Below are positions 31,901 through 38,996 of a stretch of 64,000 bases of DNA, one piece after another; the first letter of the stretch is position 1, and every line of letters begins with the position of its first letter. Under the pieces are notes generated by a model. The model had not been told where the DNA came from and searched no databases. It was given only the letters and a program-made list of their open reading frames with translations. The DNA comes from Sequoia sempervirens (Eukaryota; Streptophyta; Pinopsida; Cupressales; Cupressaceae): the NCBI GenBank assembly GCA_007258455.2, contig VDFB02193867.1, forward strand, positions 572,831,105-572,895,104. Reading direction: 5' to 3'. A program made the position numbers and the translations under genes.

Positions 31901-33894
31901 GAATATATGACTGGAATGGAATAAGCAAACATTTGAAGATAAAGAAGACCCAGATGAATGTGTCCGGGATAGAATCAAGGTTTCTATGCTTGAACTTGAG
32001 GATCACTGAGCCAAAGACAATTGGGCCAATGACCTTAGTGAGATTAGTCAGTTGAATGCTTGGCCTAGGATTTGGTGGCTGCATAAGCTTGCAACCTACC
32101 CCAAGCTTCCCAAAAGGAAACACATTAACTGGCATCCTCTGGATAAAGATTGGGTTAAATTAAACTTCGGTGGTAACTTAGATATTTAGATATTTTAACT
32201 TAGATATTTAGATATTTAAAGGCAGGGGAACTTAGTGGTTGACTAGGCAGCCAACTCAGGGGTAATCTTGAAAGAAAGTAATGGTATGATCTCAAAATCT
32301 TGGACTCTCAAGTTCCTTAATAAGGTGCACACACTTTTGGTGAGGGATCTCCAAGAGCTAGAAGATATCCCAGCCTGATAATGGGGTTTGGTAACATTAT
32401 TAAGAATGGATTATGTCTGTTGAAGGTTTGTCCTTAATACTTTAGCAATCACTGCCCGTAAATCCCCCTTTTTGGTATTTACTATGTATGCAAGCAAAAC
32501 AAACAATCTCTGGTGACATTTAAAAGAATTTAGTGATGGAAAATCAAGAATATGCGCATAGGAAGACTCTCTTCATAGCATGTATATAGACAGTAATGGC
32601 ACTAAAATATCGCCTAATCTATATCTTTCCGTGGGGACAATTCATGGCTTTACTTGGTTCAATTTTTGGGCTATTGTTAGATCTTTTGGATCCACCATAT
32701 TTTGTTGAATAAGGCAACAGGTGTGCAAGAGTTTCTATGAAAAGTAGATTATTATCCAGCCTCCGTGGAGTTTGTGGCCTGTATTCACCAGCCATGATTC
32801 ATTGGATTAAGAAGGATGTTAAGATCAAGATGGATATTTTTTTTACTTGAACCTTGTGAACTCAATGTTCGCAAAATCCGGACTTTAATGCTCATTTTCT
32901 GCAGCTCCTGGGTGCCTAACCCAGGGATACTAGCAATATATTTAAAATAAATAAATATAAATATATTAACAATAATTTAATATCAATAGAAATCTAACTA
33001 ACAACAAAGAAAACAATTTATAAATAAGAATATTTAATATTAATAATATATTCTTATTTATATATAATAAATTAAAATTGATTATTATAATGTGAACTGC
33101 AAAAAGAGAGTTTGAAATGTTGCTAGCTCGCCCACCTCATTCTCAAGTGCCTCGCCGATATGGATAGCAGTGTTAAGAAGCCGCGCGCCGCCACCAGGAG
33201 CACCCAAGCCCGAGGTGCGGCTGGTTTCCCCACACGTCATCAGTATCCCAACCAACTTATGCATTGTAATGACAGCCATCATTTCTGGTGGCAGCTGAAG
33301 CATACAATCTCGAAACTCCTCTCCATCGATTGCTGCGAAAGTCTTGGTCTCCTGCAGAACGTGCTGTTCTTTGGCAATGGCATCGCGCAGGGGCTCGAAC
33401 CAGCCAAGGAAAAGCATTTTCATGTAGGGCAAAGAAGGAGCTAATTTCTTTGAACACATCTCGTGCATGAGATCCCTGTACTCCTGAACAGTTTTTTTCC
33501 AAGCCTCCGTCTCTGTCTTAGATTGCCTCCTTCTCAAGGCCAGATATTTCTTTTTCTCATCTGACATATGGCCAGAACGAAACTTACTTCTACCAAAATG
33601 ATCCTCCTCACTAGTACAGCTCTCCTCCGCCTCATCACTGCTGATTATGACCTCGGCTGCCGCGTTGGCAACGCCCCTGGTTCCAAGTGGCAGCCACGCT
33701 GGATATACTTCTCTAACCCCAAAACCCTCTCTACACCATGGCAAATGTGCTATACTTCTACCAAACCCAATTCTATAATCTAAATCAGGCCTTTCCTCTG
33801 CAAAGAAAGCTCCGCTAAATTCCTTATTAATAACTGTGTATTCTTTAATTGCTTTTAGTCTTCCTGAAGATTTCCGCAACACTGCTTTCCACAT
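4921..33894 (-). CDS. RPOT: Phage-type organellar RNA polymerase, 5' ten exons (partial)
   Basis: Single-subunit T7-like DNA-directed RNA polymerase, nuclear-encoded and imported to mitochondria or plastids to transcribe organelle genes. Ten exons join to 686 codons: 33136-33894, 7925-8137, 7705-7832, 7512-7578, 7166-7224, 6431-6548, 6040-6153, 5702-5833, 5167-5583 and 4921-4971. All junctions are GT/AG and keep frame. Diagnostic motifs are [19 protein letters not shown] (exon 1), [12 protein letters not shown] (exon 6), RHSQRCDIE (exon 8), [17 protein letters not shown] and [13 protein letters not shown] (exon 9), and [17 protein letters not shown] (exon 10), whose first Asp is the catalytic metal ligand (T7 Asp537). 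Plant RPOTs run about 950-1,050 residues, so about 300 C-terminal residues, with the remaining catalytic Lys, Tyr and Asp, lie off the left edge. No stop or frameshift is seen in the exons, so the gene is probably functional. Paralogue (mitochondrial or plastid) is unresolved. Confidence 0.93.
5167..5583 (-). CDS. RPOT: RPOT exon 9 (start of polymerase core)
   Basis: Residues 531-669, 139 codons. Acceptor CAACAG|GTGGCA and donor CAG|GTGAAT. It holds the best-conserved family block: [82 protein letters not shown] and CHMPVHQ. DFRGR is the T7-polymerase signature next to the active site. The open frame continues upstream of the acceptor as MIQQ, but that is intron. Confidence 0.95.
5702..5833 (-). 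CDS. RPOT: RPOT exon 8
   Basis: Residues 487-530 in 44 codons. Acceptor TTGCAG|ATGCCC and donor TCT|GTAAGA. It contains EKPDTEEE followed by the near-invariant [16 protein letters not shown]. The ATG at its start is internal to the protein and is not a start codon. Confidence 0.92.
6040..6153 (-). CDS. RPOT: RPOT exon 7
   Basis: Residues 449-486 in 38 codons. Acceptor TGCAG|GCATTA and donor GAT|GTATGT. It contains [17 protein letters not shown] and [12 protein letters not shown]. The last three residues join cleanly to [10 protein letters not shown] of exon 8. Confidence 0.92.
6431..6548 (-). CDS. RPOT: RPOT exon 6
   Basis: Completes Gly409 and encodes residues 410-448. Acceptor TTGTAG|GTACGA and donor AAG|GTATGG. 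It contains [19 protein letters not shown] and ends EQIKEVYK, in the order seen across plant RPOTs. Confidence 0.92.
7166..7224 (-). CDS. RPOT: RPOT exon 5
   Basis: A 59-bp exon encoding residues 390-408 ([19 protein letters not shown]) and two bases of codon 409. Acceptor TACAG|GCAAGG and donor GG|GTATGA. It matches the ARHMV.PY.PML.PP..W block of the family. Confidence 0.9.
7512..7578 (-). CDS. RPOT: RPOT exon 4
   Basis: A 67-bp exon completing the split Gly codon 367 and encoding 368-389 ([20 protein letters not shown], then KT). Acceptor CCAG|GAACAC and donor ACG|GTATGC. The block V(G)VIECDPLV is family-specific. Confidence 0.9.
7705..7832 (-). CDS. RPOT: RPOT exon 3
   Basis: Residues 325-366 plus two bases of codon 367. 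Acceptor CTAG|GTGGGT and donor GG|GTAGTA. It carries [18 protein letters not shown] and [11 protein letters not shown], both strongly conserved in plant RPOTs. Intron 2 is only 92 bp. Confidence 0.9.
7925..8137 (-). CDS. RPOT: RPOT exon 2
   Basis: Residues 254-324, 71 codons. Acceptor CCCAG|GTCAGG and donor AAG|GTAAGA, both phase 0. Joined to exon 1 it gives [13 protein letters not shown], matching the contiguous EQEVRI.SFL.K block of plant RPOTs, which proves the join across the 25-kb intron. The middle is a Lys/Glu-rich, probably coiled stretch ([16 protein letters not shown]). Confidence 0.93.
8138..10254. other. Intronic DNA without recognised features
   Basis: 8138-9060 is ordinary AT-rich intron sequence. 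From about 9060 to 10254 the composition is visibly less AT-rich and lacks transposon motifs. A 61-codon plus-strand frame (9499-9684) is present but matches nothing I know. An insertion of organelle-derived DNA is possible but unproven. Confidence 0.35.
10255..10262 (+). repeat. hAT target site duplication, left copy
   Basis: AATAAAAG, directly abutting the left terminus CTATGTTCCA. The same octamer recurs at 11313-11320 and 12831-12838. Confidence 0.85.
10263..11312. mobile_element. Non-autonomous hAT transposon, 1,050 bp
   Basis: Perfect 13-bp terminal inverted repeats, CTATGTTCCATGG (10263-10275) and CCATGGAACATAG (11300-11312), are flanked by the perfect 8-bp target duplication AATAAAAG (10255-10262 and 11313-11320). 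These are hallmarks of the hAT superfamily. There is no transposase. Its last 300 bp resemble the last 300 bp of the larger hAT at 26591-29748 (a TCTAATGTTATGTA segment, then ATGGCCTCCC before the terminus), so it is an internally deleted relative mobilised in trans. Confidence 0.88.
11681..11866 (+). pseudogene. hAT transposase N-terminal fragment
   Basis: The reading begins [20 protein letters not shown], followed by [19 protein letters not shown]. The spacing resembles the N-terminal BED-type zinc-finger region of DUF659 hAT transposases (KVKC..C...F.G....I..H), but the Cys residues are gone. It runs into the GC-rich minisatellite. The family assignment is an inference. Confidence 0.4.
11865..12064. 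repeat. GC-rich palindromic minisatellite, about 7 units of 25-26 bp
   Basis: Tandem units each begin with the self-complementary core GGGGCGCTGCCCC (variants GGGGCGTTGCCCC and GAGGCGTTGCCCC) and continue with a (C/T)(C/T)(G/A)GACCCC-like tail. Seven cores are visible, with one 25-bp divergent spacer after the first. It is by far the most GC-rich stretch in the window, and each core can form a hairpin. The frames crossing it on both strands are by-products of the repeat. Confidence 0.85.
12122..12384 (+). pseudogene. hAT transposase C-terminal fragment (coiled coil plus acidic tail)
   Basis: 12122-12242 reads [20 protein letters not shown] and onward to a stop at 12240-12242, a heptad-like coil. 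The next stretch (12244-12384) reads [15 protein letters not shown], then [16 protein letters not shown] and a stop. The acidic end resembles the C-terminal tails of plant hAT-type proteins. The exact family is inferred from position inside the element. Confidence 0.4.
12735..12750 (+). repeat. Homopolymer C16
   Basis: Sixteen consecutive C residues, followed by more C-rich sequence to 12817 that forms the subterminal region of the second hAT derivative. It may be a sequencing or assembly weak point. Confidence 0.85.
12895..12995 (-). repeat. Possible tRNA-derived SINE head
   Basis: On the minus strand a box-A-like TAGCTTAACTGG (12983-12972) is followed by a box-B-like GGTTTGAATCC (12917-12907). 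These fit the internal RNA polymerase III promoter consensus TRGYNNARNNGG and GGTTCGANTCC apart from a few changes. The A-to-B distance of about 77 bp is long for a plain tRNA. No cloverleaf is obvious, so a SINE or tRNA pseudogene is more likely than a working tRNA. Confidence 0.45.
13046..13560 (+). repeat. Tandem repeat, three copies of about 170 bp
   Basis: Copies start at 13046, 13222 and 13392 with (A)ATTGGTGTAGTGATTAAC and end with ATGACTGTCAA (periods of 176 and 170 bp). The first copy has a 6-bp extra TCTCTA-type segment near 13096. Copies are otherwise nearly identical, so the array is young. Each unit is rich in CTATAG/ACTATA palindromic motifs. Confidence 0.92.
14525..14721 (+). 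repeat. Tandem duplication, 2 x 98 bp
   Basis: Unit starts CTACTCCTTCCCTAATC at 14525 and again at 14623, and both end GGCCTCAACAAGGGACTTG. The copies differ at a handful of positions. They sit just upstream of the LINE start and could belong to its 5' untranslated region. Confidence 0.88.
14953..15193 (+). repeat. 5' LTR of the gag-only element
   Basis: Begins TATTAAAATATTAATG and ends AATAATCATTTCA, immediately followed by the primer-binding site. Near-identical to 17373-17614. Confidence 0.85.
16454..17305 (+). pseudogene. Copia-type gag (UBN2-like), broken
   Basis: Capsid-like protein of the element. It begins MASFSNVG at 16454 and shifts frame before [17 protein letters not shown], the typical start of Copia gag. 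LSVTDEMY follows, then a shifted segment, then [20 protein letters not shown] and [18 protein letters not shown] (16793-16950). After a stop at 17030, translation in the same region gives [18 protein letters not shown], a CCHC knuckle with its Gly replaced by Val, then a stop at 17303-17305. At least two frameshifts and two stops are present. Confidence 0.78.
17373..17614 (+). repeat. 3' LTR of the gag-only element
   Basis: Preceded by the polypurine tract ending GGGAGGG. Same ends as the 5' copy, with scattered substitutions and one extra A near the start. Confidence 0.85.
19333..20594 (-). repeat. LARD-like element, 3' LTR
   Basis: 1,262 bp. By eye about 10 of the first ~140 bases differ from the other LTR, mostly transitions, so the insertion is not recent. 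A private 29-bp tandem duplication (19681-19738) is present only here. Confidence 0.88.
19681..19738 (+). repeat. 29-bp tandem duplication in the 3' LTR
   Basis: GACTATTCACAAAGGTAATT plus nine bases occurs twice in a row, while the partner LTR has one copy (near 24800), so it arose after insertion. Confidence 0.85.
20963..22607 (-). pseudogene. Unrecognised element protein, C-terminal half
   Basis: Minus-strand frames 22607-21798, 21822-21520 and 21535-20963 run on from one another with small overlaps, so they look like one protein broken by frameshifts. The first part is a coiled coil ([20 protein letters not shown]), then [20 protein letters not shown] and [19 protein letters not shown]. 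Phrases such as [12 protein letters not shown] recur in the upstream piece ([10 protein letters not shown]), suggesting internal repeats. I recognise no family. It may be a divergent gag of the LARD-like element. Confidence 0.4.
22614..24459 (-). pseudogene. Unrecognised element protein, N-terminal half
   Basis: The frame opens at 24459 with [18 protein letters not shown], overlapping the primer-binding site, and reads to 23833. A Lys/Glu-rich stretch ([17 protein letters not shown]) is present. It continues in other frames at 23876-23682, 23677-23372, 23255-22959 and 22919-22614. One short hydrophobic run ([17 protein letters not shown], about 23610-23655) could be a membrane segment. No zinc knuckle or enzyme motif is seen. 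The function is unknown. Confidence 0.4.
24460..25893 (-). repeat. LARD-like element, 5' LTR
   Basis: 1,434 bp, longer than its partner mainly because of a 187-bp inverted-repeat-bounded insert at 25587-25773. Ends ...GACATGACA before the TAGAG target duplication. Confidence 0.88.
25587..25773. mobile_element. MITE-like insert in the LTR
   Basis: Ends TAGTTGCCAGGA and TCCCGGCAACTA are inverted repeats with one mismatch. The 187 bp between are absent from the partner LTR (junction near 20490), where ordinary ATT/TTA-rich sequence is continuous. It contains a short ACCAGT tandem (about 25737-25753). The target duplication is obscured by the AT-rich flanks. The superfamily is uncertain. Confidence 0.65.
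26591..29748 (+). mobile_element. hAT transposon relic with transposase, 3,158 bp
   Basis: Flanked by perfect 8-bp duplications CTCAAGAA (26583-26590 and 29749-29756). Terminal inverted repeats are CTATGTACCACGAGG on the left and the complement of CTTGGTGGAACATAG on the right (imperfect, same family as 10263-11312). The interior encodes a DUF659-type transposase. Removing the element restores the LINE reading (KLTTQE joined to [12 protein letters not shown]), which confirms the boundaries. Confidence 0.92.
27138..29469 (+). pseudogene. hAT DUF659-type transposase, broken
   Basis: A start at 27138 ([11 protein letters not shown]) leads to a decayed frame. The central catalytic region is clear at about 27885-28210: [81 protein letters not shown] and D.A...KAAG are signature positions of plant DUF659 transposases. 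The C-terminal dimerisation domain follows at 28687-28990 ([36 protein letters not shown]). Several stops and at least one frameshift inactivate it. Confidence 0.82.
29757..31640 (+). pseudogene. LINE reverse transcriptase
   Basis: RT blocks in order: [20 protein letters not shown] and ALYKIVT (about 29960-30037); [20 protein letters not shown] (30081 on); [14 protein letters not shown], motif A with its Asp (30189-30230); [14 protein letters not shown] (about 30380); and [10 protein letters not shown], motif C (30513). The catalytic residues survive, but stops at several points (for example at 30036 and 30276) kill the frame. Confidence 0.82.
31660..32520 (+). pseudogene. LINE zf-RVT and RNase H-like tail
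   Basis: [20 protein letters not shown] (about 31689-31748) is the zinc-binding zf-RVT block with Cys-Cys-His-Cys ligands followed by [13 protein letters not shown] (about 32140-32172) opens an RNase H-like domain of the plant type, with Gly in place of the usual catalytic Asp. [18 protein letters not shown] follows. Short direct repeats of TTAGATATTT at 32178-32220 interrupt it. Confidence 0.65.
33136..33894 (-). CDS. RPOT: RPOT exon 1 (presequence and N-terminal domain)
   Basis: Residues 1-253. The ATG at 33894-33892 is the only in-frame Met after an upstream stop (TAA, about 33957). The N-terminus ([17 protein letters not shown]) is basic, lacks acidic residues and begins MW as plant RPOTs do, consistent with an organelle transit peptide. 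A Ser/Glu-rich linker follows (about residues 90-115), then the conserved N-terminal domain: [43 protein letters not shown] and HIGEALENE. The donor is GAG|GTGGGC at 33135, phase 0. Reading on into the intron gives GELAT, which does not fit the family, so the splice is needed. Confidence 0.93.
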
Positions 33895-34110
33895 TTTTTG
33901 GAGTTTCTTTGTTTTGATAAATCTGCAGGTACAGCAATAGAGTAGAAGCCGATCTTATTTGATGGCTTAGTCTGGTGGCGGCATTTGTTCATGGAAGCCG
34001 AGCTTATCTCTGCTTTCCCCGCGCCGAGCACGGATTTTTTTGAAGCAATAAGCCTAAACCCTGCCTAAAACCCTCTCTGCTTGTCGGCGAGGCTTAACAA
34101 TTCAAGTCTC
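33895..34110 (-). promoter_or_regulatory. RPOT: Putative RPOT 5' UTR and proximal promoter
   Basis: The 200 bp upstream of the ATG are clearly more GC-rich and CpG-bearing (GCGCCGAGCACGG, GTCGGCGAGGC) than the AT-rich DNA beyond 34140, as expected for a transcription start region. The context AAAAAATG precedes the start codon. A TGTACCTGCAG sequence at about 33930 could be a 3' splice site for a 5'-UTR intron. No TATA box is assigned. Confidence 0.4.
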
Positions 34111-37100
34111 CAACTAGACCTTTACCTAAGGTTGCTATTATGGTGCAAGGACATATGCTGAACATGTCTTATCATATGCATTCATAAATTACCAATATAA
34201 CGTTCTAGTGAGGATTTTTCATATAGAGGCATGTTATTTTAACAAAGGTTTAAGATAATTCATTATTATTAAGAAAATGTTATTGATGACTAACTCTTAA
34301 AAAAATTATAACTTATTAATTTAACCCAAAGATTCATCTCATTAATAACATCATAAATTCTTTGTTGAATAGGATATTTAATTTCTCATACGATATACAC
34401 ATAAGTTGTCATAGTTTAATCTATCTTATAAATTTGTCATTGATACTTATTACATTTTATCATGTCAAGAAGCATTATATGTCTTTATAATAGTAATTAT
34501 ACTTATTACATTCTATCATGTCAAGATGTATTATATGCTTCTCTACTAATAACAAGACATAAAGTGGCATGTCATTTGGGCAATGTCTATTTTTAATTAA
34601 TTAATAAACACAGTCAAATGACCATTTAGTATGCTCCATACACAAATTGTGTCATTTGAGATCATATACATAACATTATATAAAAATAAATAAATTAAAA
34701 CTATACAATGAAATCTAAAAAATAGATAAAAATACTATAATTCTCTTAAAATCAAATAAAATATATTTAAGTCGATACATATATTTTAAATTGGGTCACC
34801 TTATACAATGTTATAAAAGATTTTTATTATTATTTTTATATTACTATATTAAATGGCCAAAATATATACCTCAATCAATTAAAGAGTATATTAAATCATA
34901 ATCTTGTGTGACAAAGAAGCTAACTATCAATTAAAGAGTATTTTAAATCCTAATCTTGTGTGACAAAGAATCTAACTAAAAACTAATTAGAAAGAGATGC
35001 AAGCAATAAAATATGAGAACCTTAAAATCTCCCCCTCATTAATCTATTATCTTTTTAAAACGACCTAACTCTCTTTTTTCTTCTTTTATGGGGTTTGTAG
35101 AAGTTGTGGGATAACTACCATGGAGACAAGGTGAGCATGAGAGAAATCGACCAAAGTCGGAGGCAAGCAACAATCAAGTGTAGGTCTCAAAGAGCTTCCA
35201 TGGTGGGAATTATTTTGTAGGAACTATTTTCAGACAAATATACAATATTTGATTGTGTAATAAAATGTTATTCATTTGTTTATAATCATTTTATTTGGAG
35301 GGAATGCTTATGGGTGTGAACCCCATCATAGAGATCATGGCCTATGGAGGGGGGTTGTGCCCACCACACGATTGCACCCCTCAAGGGAAATCATCTCTAT
35401 TGTGGTCACAACCACCCACAAGGGTTGCGTCCCCTTAAGAGGGGAAACTACTACCACCTTATGGTAGGGTCATGTATTCATAGGGTTTTTCTCTCCCTAA
35501 AAAATAATAGGAAATTCATTTTTCTCTATTTTGTTTGTTTATTTTTATATATTGTTAAATATAACTTTAAATAAATGTCAAACTTTCAACCTAGATCTAA
35601 ACAAGTTGTTTTCTTCTTCAATTTTATAATGTGAGAAAACAGAAGTTGAGTATATTGATTAAACAAATATCTCAAGGATGTATTCTCATGAAATGTTGTA
35701 ATTTACAAAAGTTGCACAAAAAAAGATCTTTTTATTTTAATATTATGTGCCTAATATAAAAAAAATTTATAGAATTTATCATTACAAACAATCATATATA
35801 TTTCACAAAGTTCTCTTTTGTATAAGTTTGATGGCTTCTTTTTTTGAAATAGTGGAAATAAATTCTTACTGCAATAGAATTTTATGAACCACATAAATTG
35901 TGAAAAATGTTAATGGAGAAAAGCTCTCAATTATAAATTTTCATTCATGTTAACCAAATGAGCCAATGAGGAAGAACGATCTCCACCCATCCATTATGGT
36001 GTTATTAATATACATCAAGCTCTGCCCATCCCCCAAGCCAAGAGAACCATCAAGAACCTAGTTTAAACAAGATATACATGGCCTTGAGAAGAGAGTGAAC
36101 AAGTTGTAATTAAATGCACATACACCTAGAAACATAGAAAGTGCCTAATCTTGTTGTTGGTTTTTTTGTATTGACCTCTTATTATAAGGTTCTTACCAAC
36201 TTGTGACTAATATGACCAAAATATGCACATGGATGACACCTATCCTTGACTCAATTTGTAAGAACAAATTGGAAAATTCCAATAAACAAGGGGATTTTAG
36301 CACTTCTACACTTTGAGCCCTACGAAGCTTAGGAGGGTAATCTCTAAAATCTATCAAAGGATAAAACAACTGAGGTTTTAAGTAAACCCCCATAAAATAT
36401 GACTCTATGTTTTAGCTATAACTTATTTTTTTATTCATGGGAGAATACTATGTTCAATCTATAGATCTATTTTTAGGTAGGTTGGTTATATTATGTATCT
36501 AAGTATAAGCCTTGGTCATAGATCTCTTGAGATATATTTAATAAAATAGCATAAATGTTATTAATCTAGTTCAATGCATTGTGTAACAATTCTCCAGGAA
36601 TTTAAAATTCACATGATTATAATGAATGCAGTATTTTTTTATAACAATAGACTATGCACAATGGTTGGGAAAATGAAATTAAAAAGAAATAAAATGTTAC
36701 TTGTAATATTCTTAGCTTTTAATGGGTGAGAATTGTTGGATTTCAAGGTTGATCAATGCCCAATCTTGCAAACCATAACTCTCAAATTAGTTTAATCTAC
36801 TTGGATTTCTATTGCACAATTAGTTGAACGCACAAGACAACTAAGAGAGGAGGTGAATCAATTATACCTTAAAACTTCAAAACCCTCACAAACATTCAAA
36901 TCCATATTAATTTAGTTAACCCTTAATATGCTAGAATGATTTATCATGAAAGTAGATAACAAAAATAAAACAAAATCAACAGCATGCATAGAGAAACACC
37001 AGATTTATGTGGAAAACCCAAGAAAGGAAAAACCACGGCGAGGATTAGCTCACAATATAAATTAATATCAACACCAATTACAAAGGGCTCACTGTCGGAG

Positions 37101-38996
37101 GGTTCACTGCCTAGAAGAAAGAAAGGCTTATTGCCAAAGGCTCACTGCCATAATAGAAAAGAAGATAGAGAAGAATGTTACAGTGAGAAATCCATCTCAA
37201 TGCAATAGAAAATTCCACCACAACATCATTAACACCTTCACAGTCTTACTGTAGATTGTAGACACCTCCTACTCACTACATTCAGTAATATAACACATGA
37301 AATCTCGCACTACACTACATAAATTTGCACCTCACAACTCTGCAATTCGCATCATTCGCATCACACACATGTATCTTATCATCCCTCAACAACTCAACTG
37401 TTTATACCATCTTCAACCTTCAAAACATTCTCCAAGGTCGATTATGCACCTCAACCGTGTAAATTCAAATTAGGTCATAACCAAAACATTCTCGTAGTGG
37501 AAAGGAATGAAGGTGGACCACAACACACCTTAACTCAAACCTAAATCCACTCATACACACCACGCCATGCTTCCATAAATGTCGAAGCAACTCCGCAATT
37601 AGTGTAAACCCAAGGTTGGTCGAACCTATATAAACACCATTAAAAAATTAAGTGCATGCTTCCCTTGATCCAAAAATAACTCGTGAACAACAAATGTCAC
37701 TTGAACATAATCTAGAATATTCCACAAACACCCTAAAATCCAACAAATTTCACTTGAAGAATGTAAACGCCCAGTACACTCAAATAATTTTTCCATATAC
37801 TACAACTTAAGAAACTGACTTATGAAGCACCAAACCTCAAACAACTTCAATTGTAGAAAGATACAGACACTATCAACACCCTTCCAAATTTGCAAGACCT
37901 AAAATCGCTATATGGAGAAATGCGAAGCAAAACCATTTCTCCCAGACACCTCTATAATACATAGTTCACACATTGGTGAACACAACTTCCTCTGCACAAT
38001 GATCCAACACACCAAATTTTGGATGCACCACCTCTGAACACCTGTGATCAACATATCCAAACCACACAACCAAATCTTCAACATAGAAGAAATGCAAAGC
38101 AAAACCAAAATGCCACTCTACAACACAGAACACCACTACAACACACTATTTCCTCTTTTTATTCAAAATTTCTCAAAAGCACTTGGAAACCAAGCACAAG
38201 AGACACATCTTCATCACTTCCTCATCATCACCAAGCCAACTACAACATAGCAACTCAACCATACTTCCATAGATAGAAGCTTATCAAAGCAACACTAGAG
38301 GTTGACACCAGGAGCTTACTAATGACAACATAATGCAACTAATCAAAGCATCATCAAAGACAACATCAACTCAATGCCAACTTCTCACACTCTTGTAAAA
38401 ATCTCCTGCTCATACAGTTGACACCAATGACAACGCCAAAGCTTGTTGACATCAATGACAACACCAATTGCACATACTTGCAACATAATTAAAACCCTTG
38501 TGTTTTTTATCAACAATGTACCTATACTTAGCAGTCCCAAATTAGTTTAAGATTCCCCGTGTGTTAATCCAAAAATTCTCGTCTTGACATACAATTATAC
38601 GAACACAAAATAGTTTGACAGTGTTATTTGATTGTGAACTAACCTAGATTAACACAAAGATCAAAAAAGTGAAGTCAGAGGTTCATTTAATCCCCTAAAA
38701 ATCTTAAATAATAAAGGAGATAAAATACAACTTCAAAGAAAAAGGTGTCTTATATTGATTTTGCGAGAAAAATTTACATTTCCCTTACAAAATATCAAAT
38801 GAAATCAAAAATATATGTTAAATTCATTTGTATAGGCTTAAATACAATTTTGAGCTTGACCTAAATAAGATTTTTCCCTTGTAGATGTAAAAACCTAATC
38901 CTTTACAATTAATAACAAAACCCTTACATAGATCTAGAACTAACACATGAAAAATATGGTTTGATGAGCATACAAAAATTTAACCCATGTTGTTGG
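34111..38996. other. Intergenic DNA without a recognised gene
   Basis: AT-rich repeat-like sequence. A tandem-like phrase (CAATTAAAGAGTAT...AATCTTGTGTGACAAAGAA) occurs at 34876-34917 and again at 34927-34970. A GC-richer patch lies at 35295-35480. Around 37007-37040 the phrase GTGGAAAACCC...AAAAACCACGG resembles conserved leader or LTR-flank text of plant Copia elements. 37200-38500 is CA-rich. Nothing here supports a protein. Confidence 0.4.

Larger units (their letters stand above)
14757..32960 (+). mobile_element. L1-type LINE carrying three nested insertions
   Basis: A plus-strand non-LTR retrotransposon, antisense to RPOT, in four pieces: about 14757-14952, 17615-19332, 25894-26590 and 29749 to about 32960 (roughly 5.6 kb when closed, normal for plant L1). 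Order of domains: ORF1 start ([10 protein letters not shown], 14836), CCHC-like knuckle (about 18300), endonuclease (18863 on; GGDFNAII at 19271), linker, reverse transcriptase (29780-31000), zinc-binding zf-RVT (about 31690) and RNase H-like (about 32143). It ends near an A-rich TTTAAAATAAATAAAT tract. Many stops are present, so it is inactive. Confidence 0.8.
8138..33135 (-). other. RPOT: RPOT intron 1 (24,998 bp)
   Basis: Bounded by donor GAG|GTGGGC and acceptor CCCAG|GTCAGG. Its size comes almost wholly from transposons: a LINE with three nested insertions (14.76-32.96 kb) and two hAT derivatives (10.26-12.83 kb), plus tandem repeats. Conifer genes are known for introns of this size. The other complete introns in this gene measure 92-617 bp. 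Confidence 0.9.

Noticed and set aside
33160..33783. Plus-strand open frames of 60-94 codons
   Set aside because: They lie opposite RPOT exon 1 and owe their length to its codon composition; no homology of their own.
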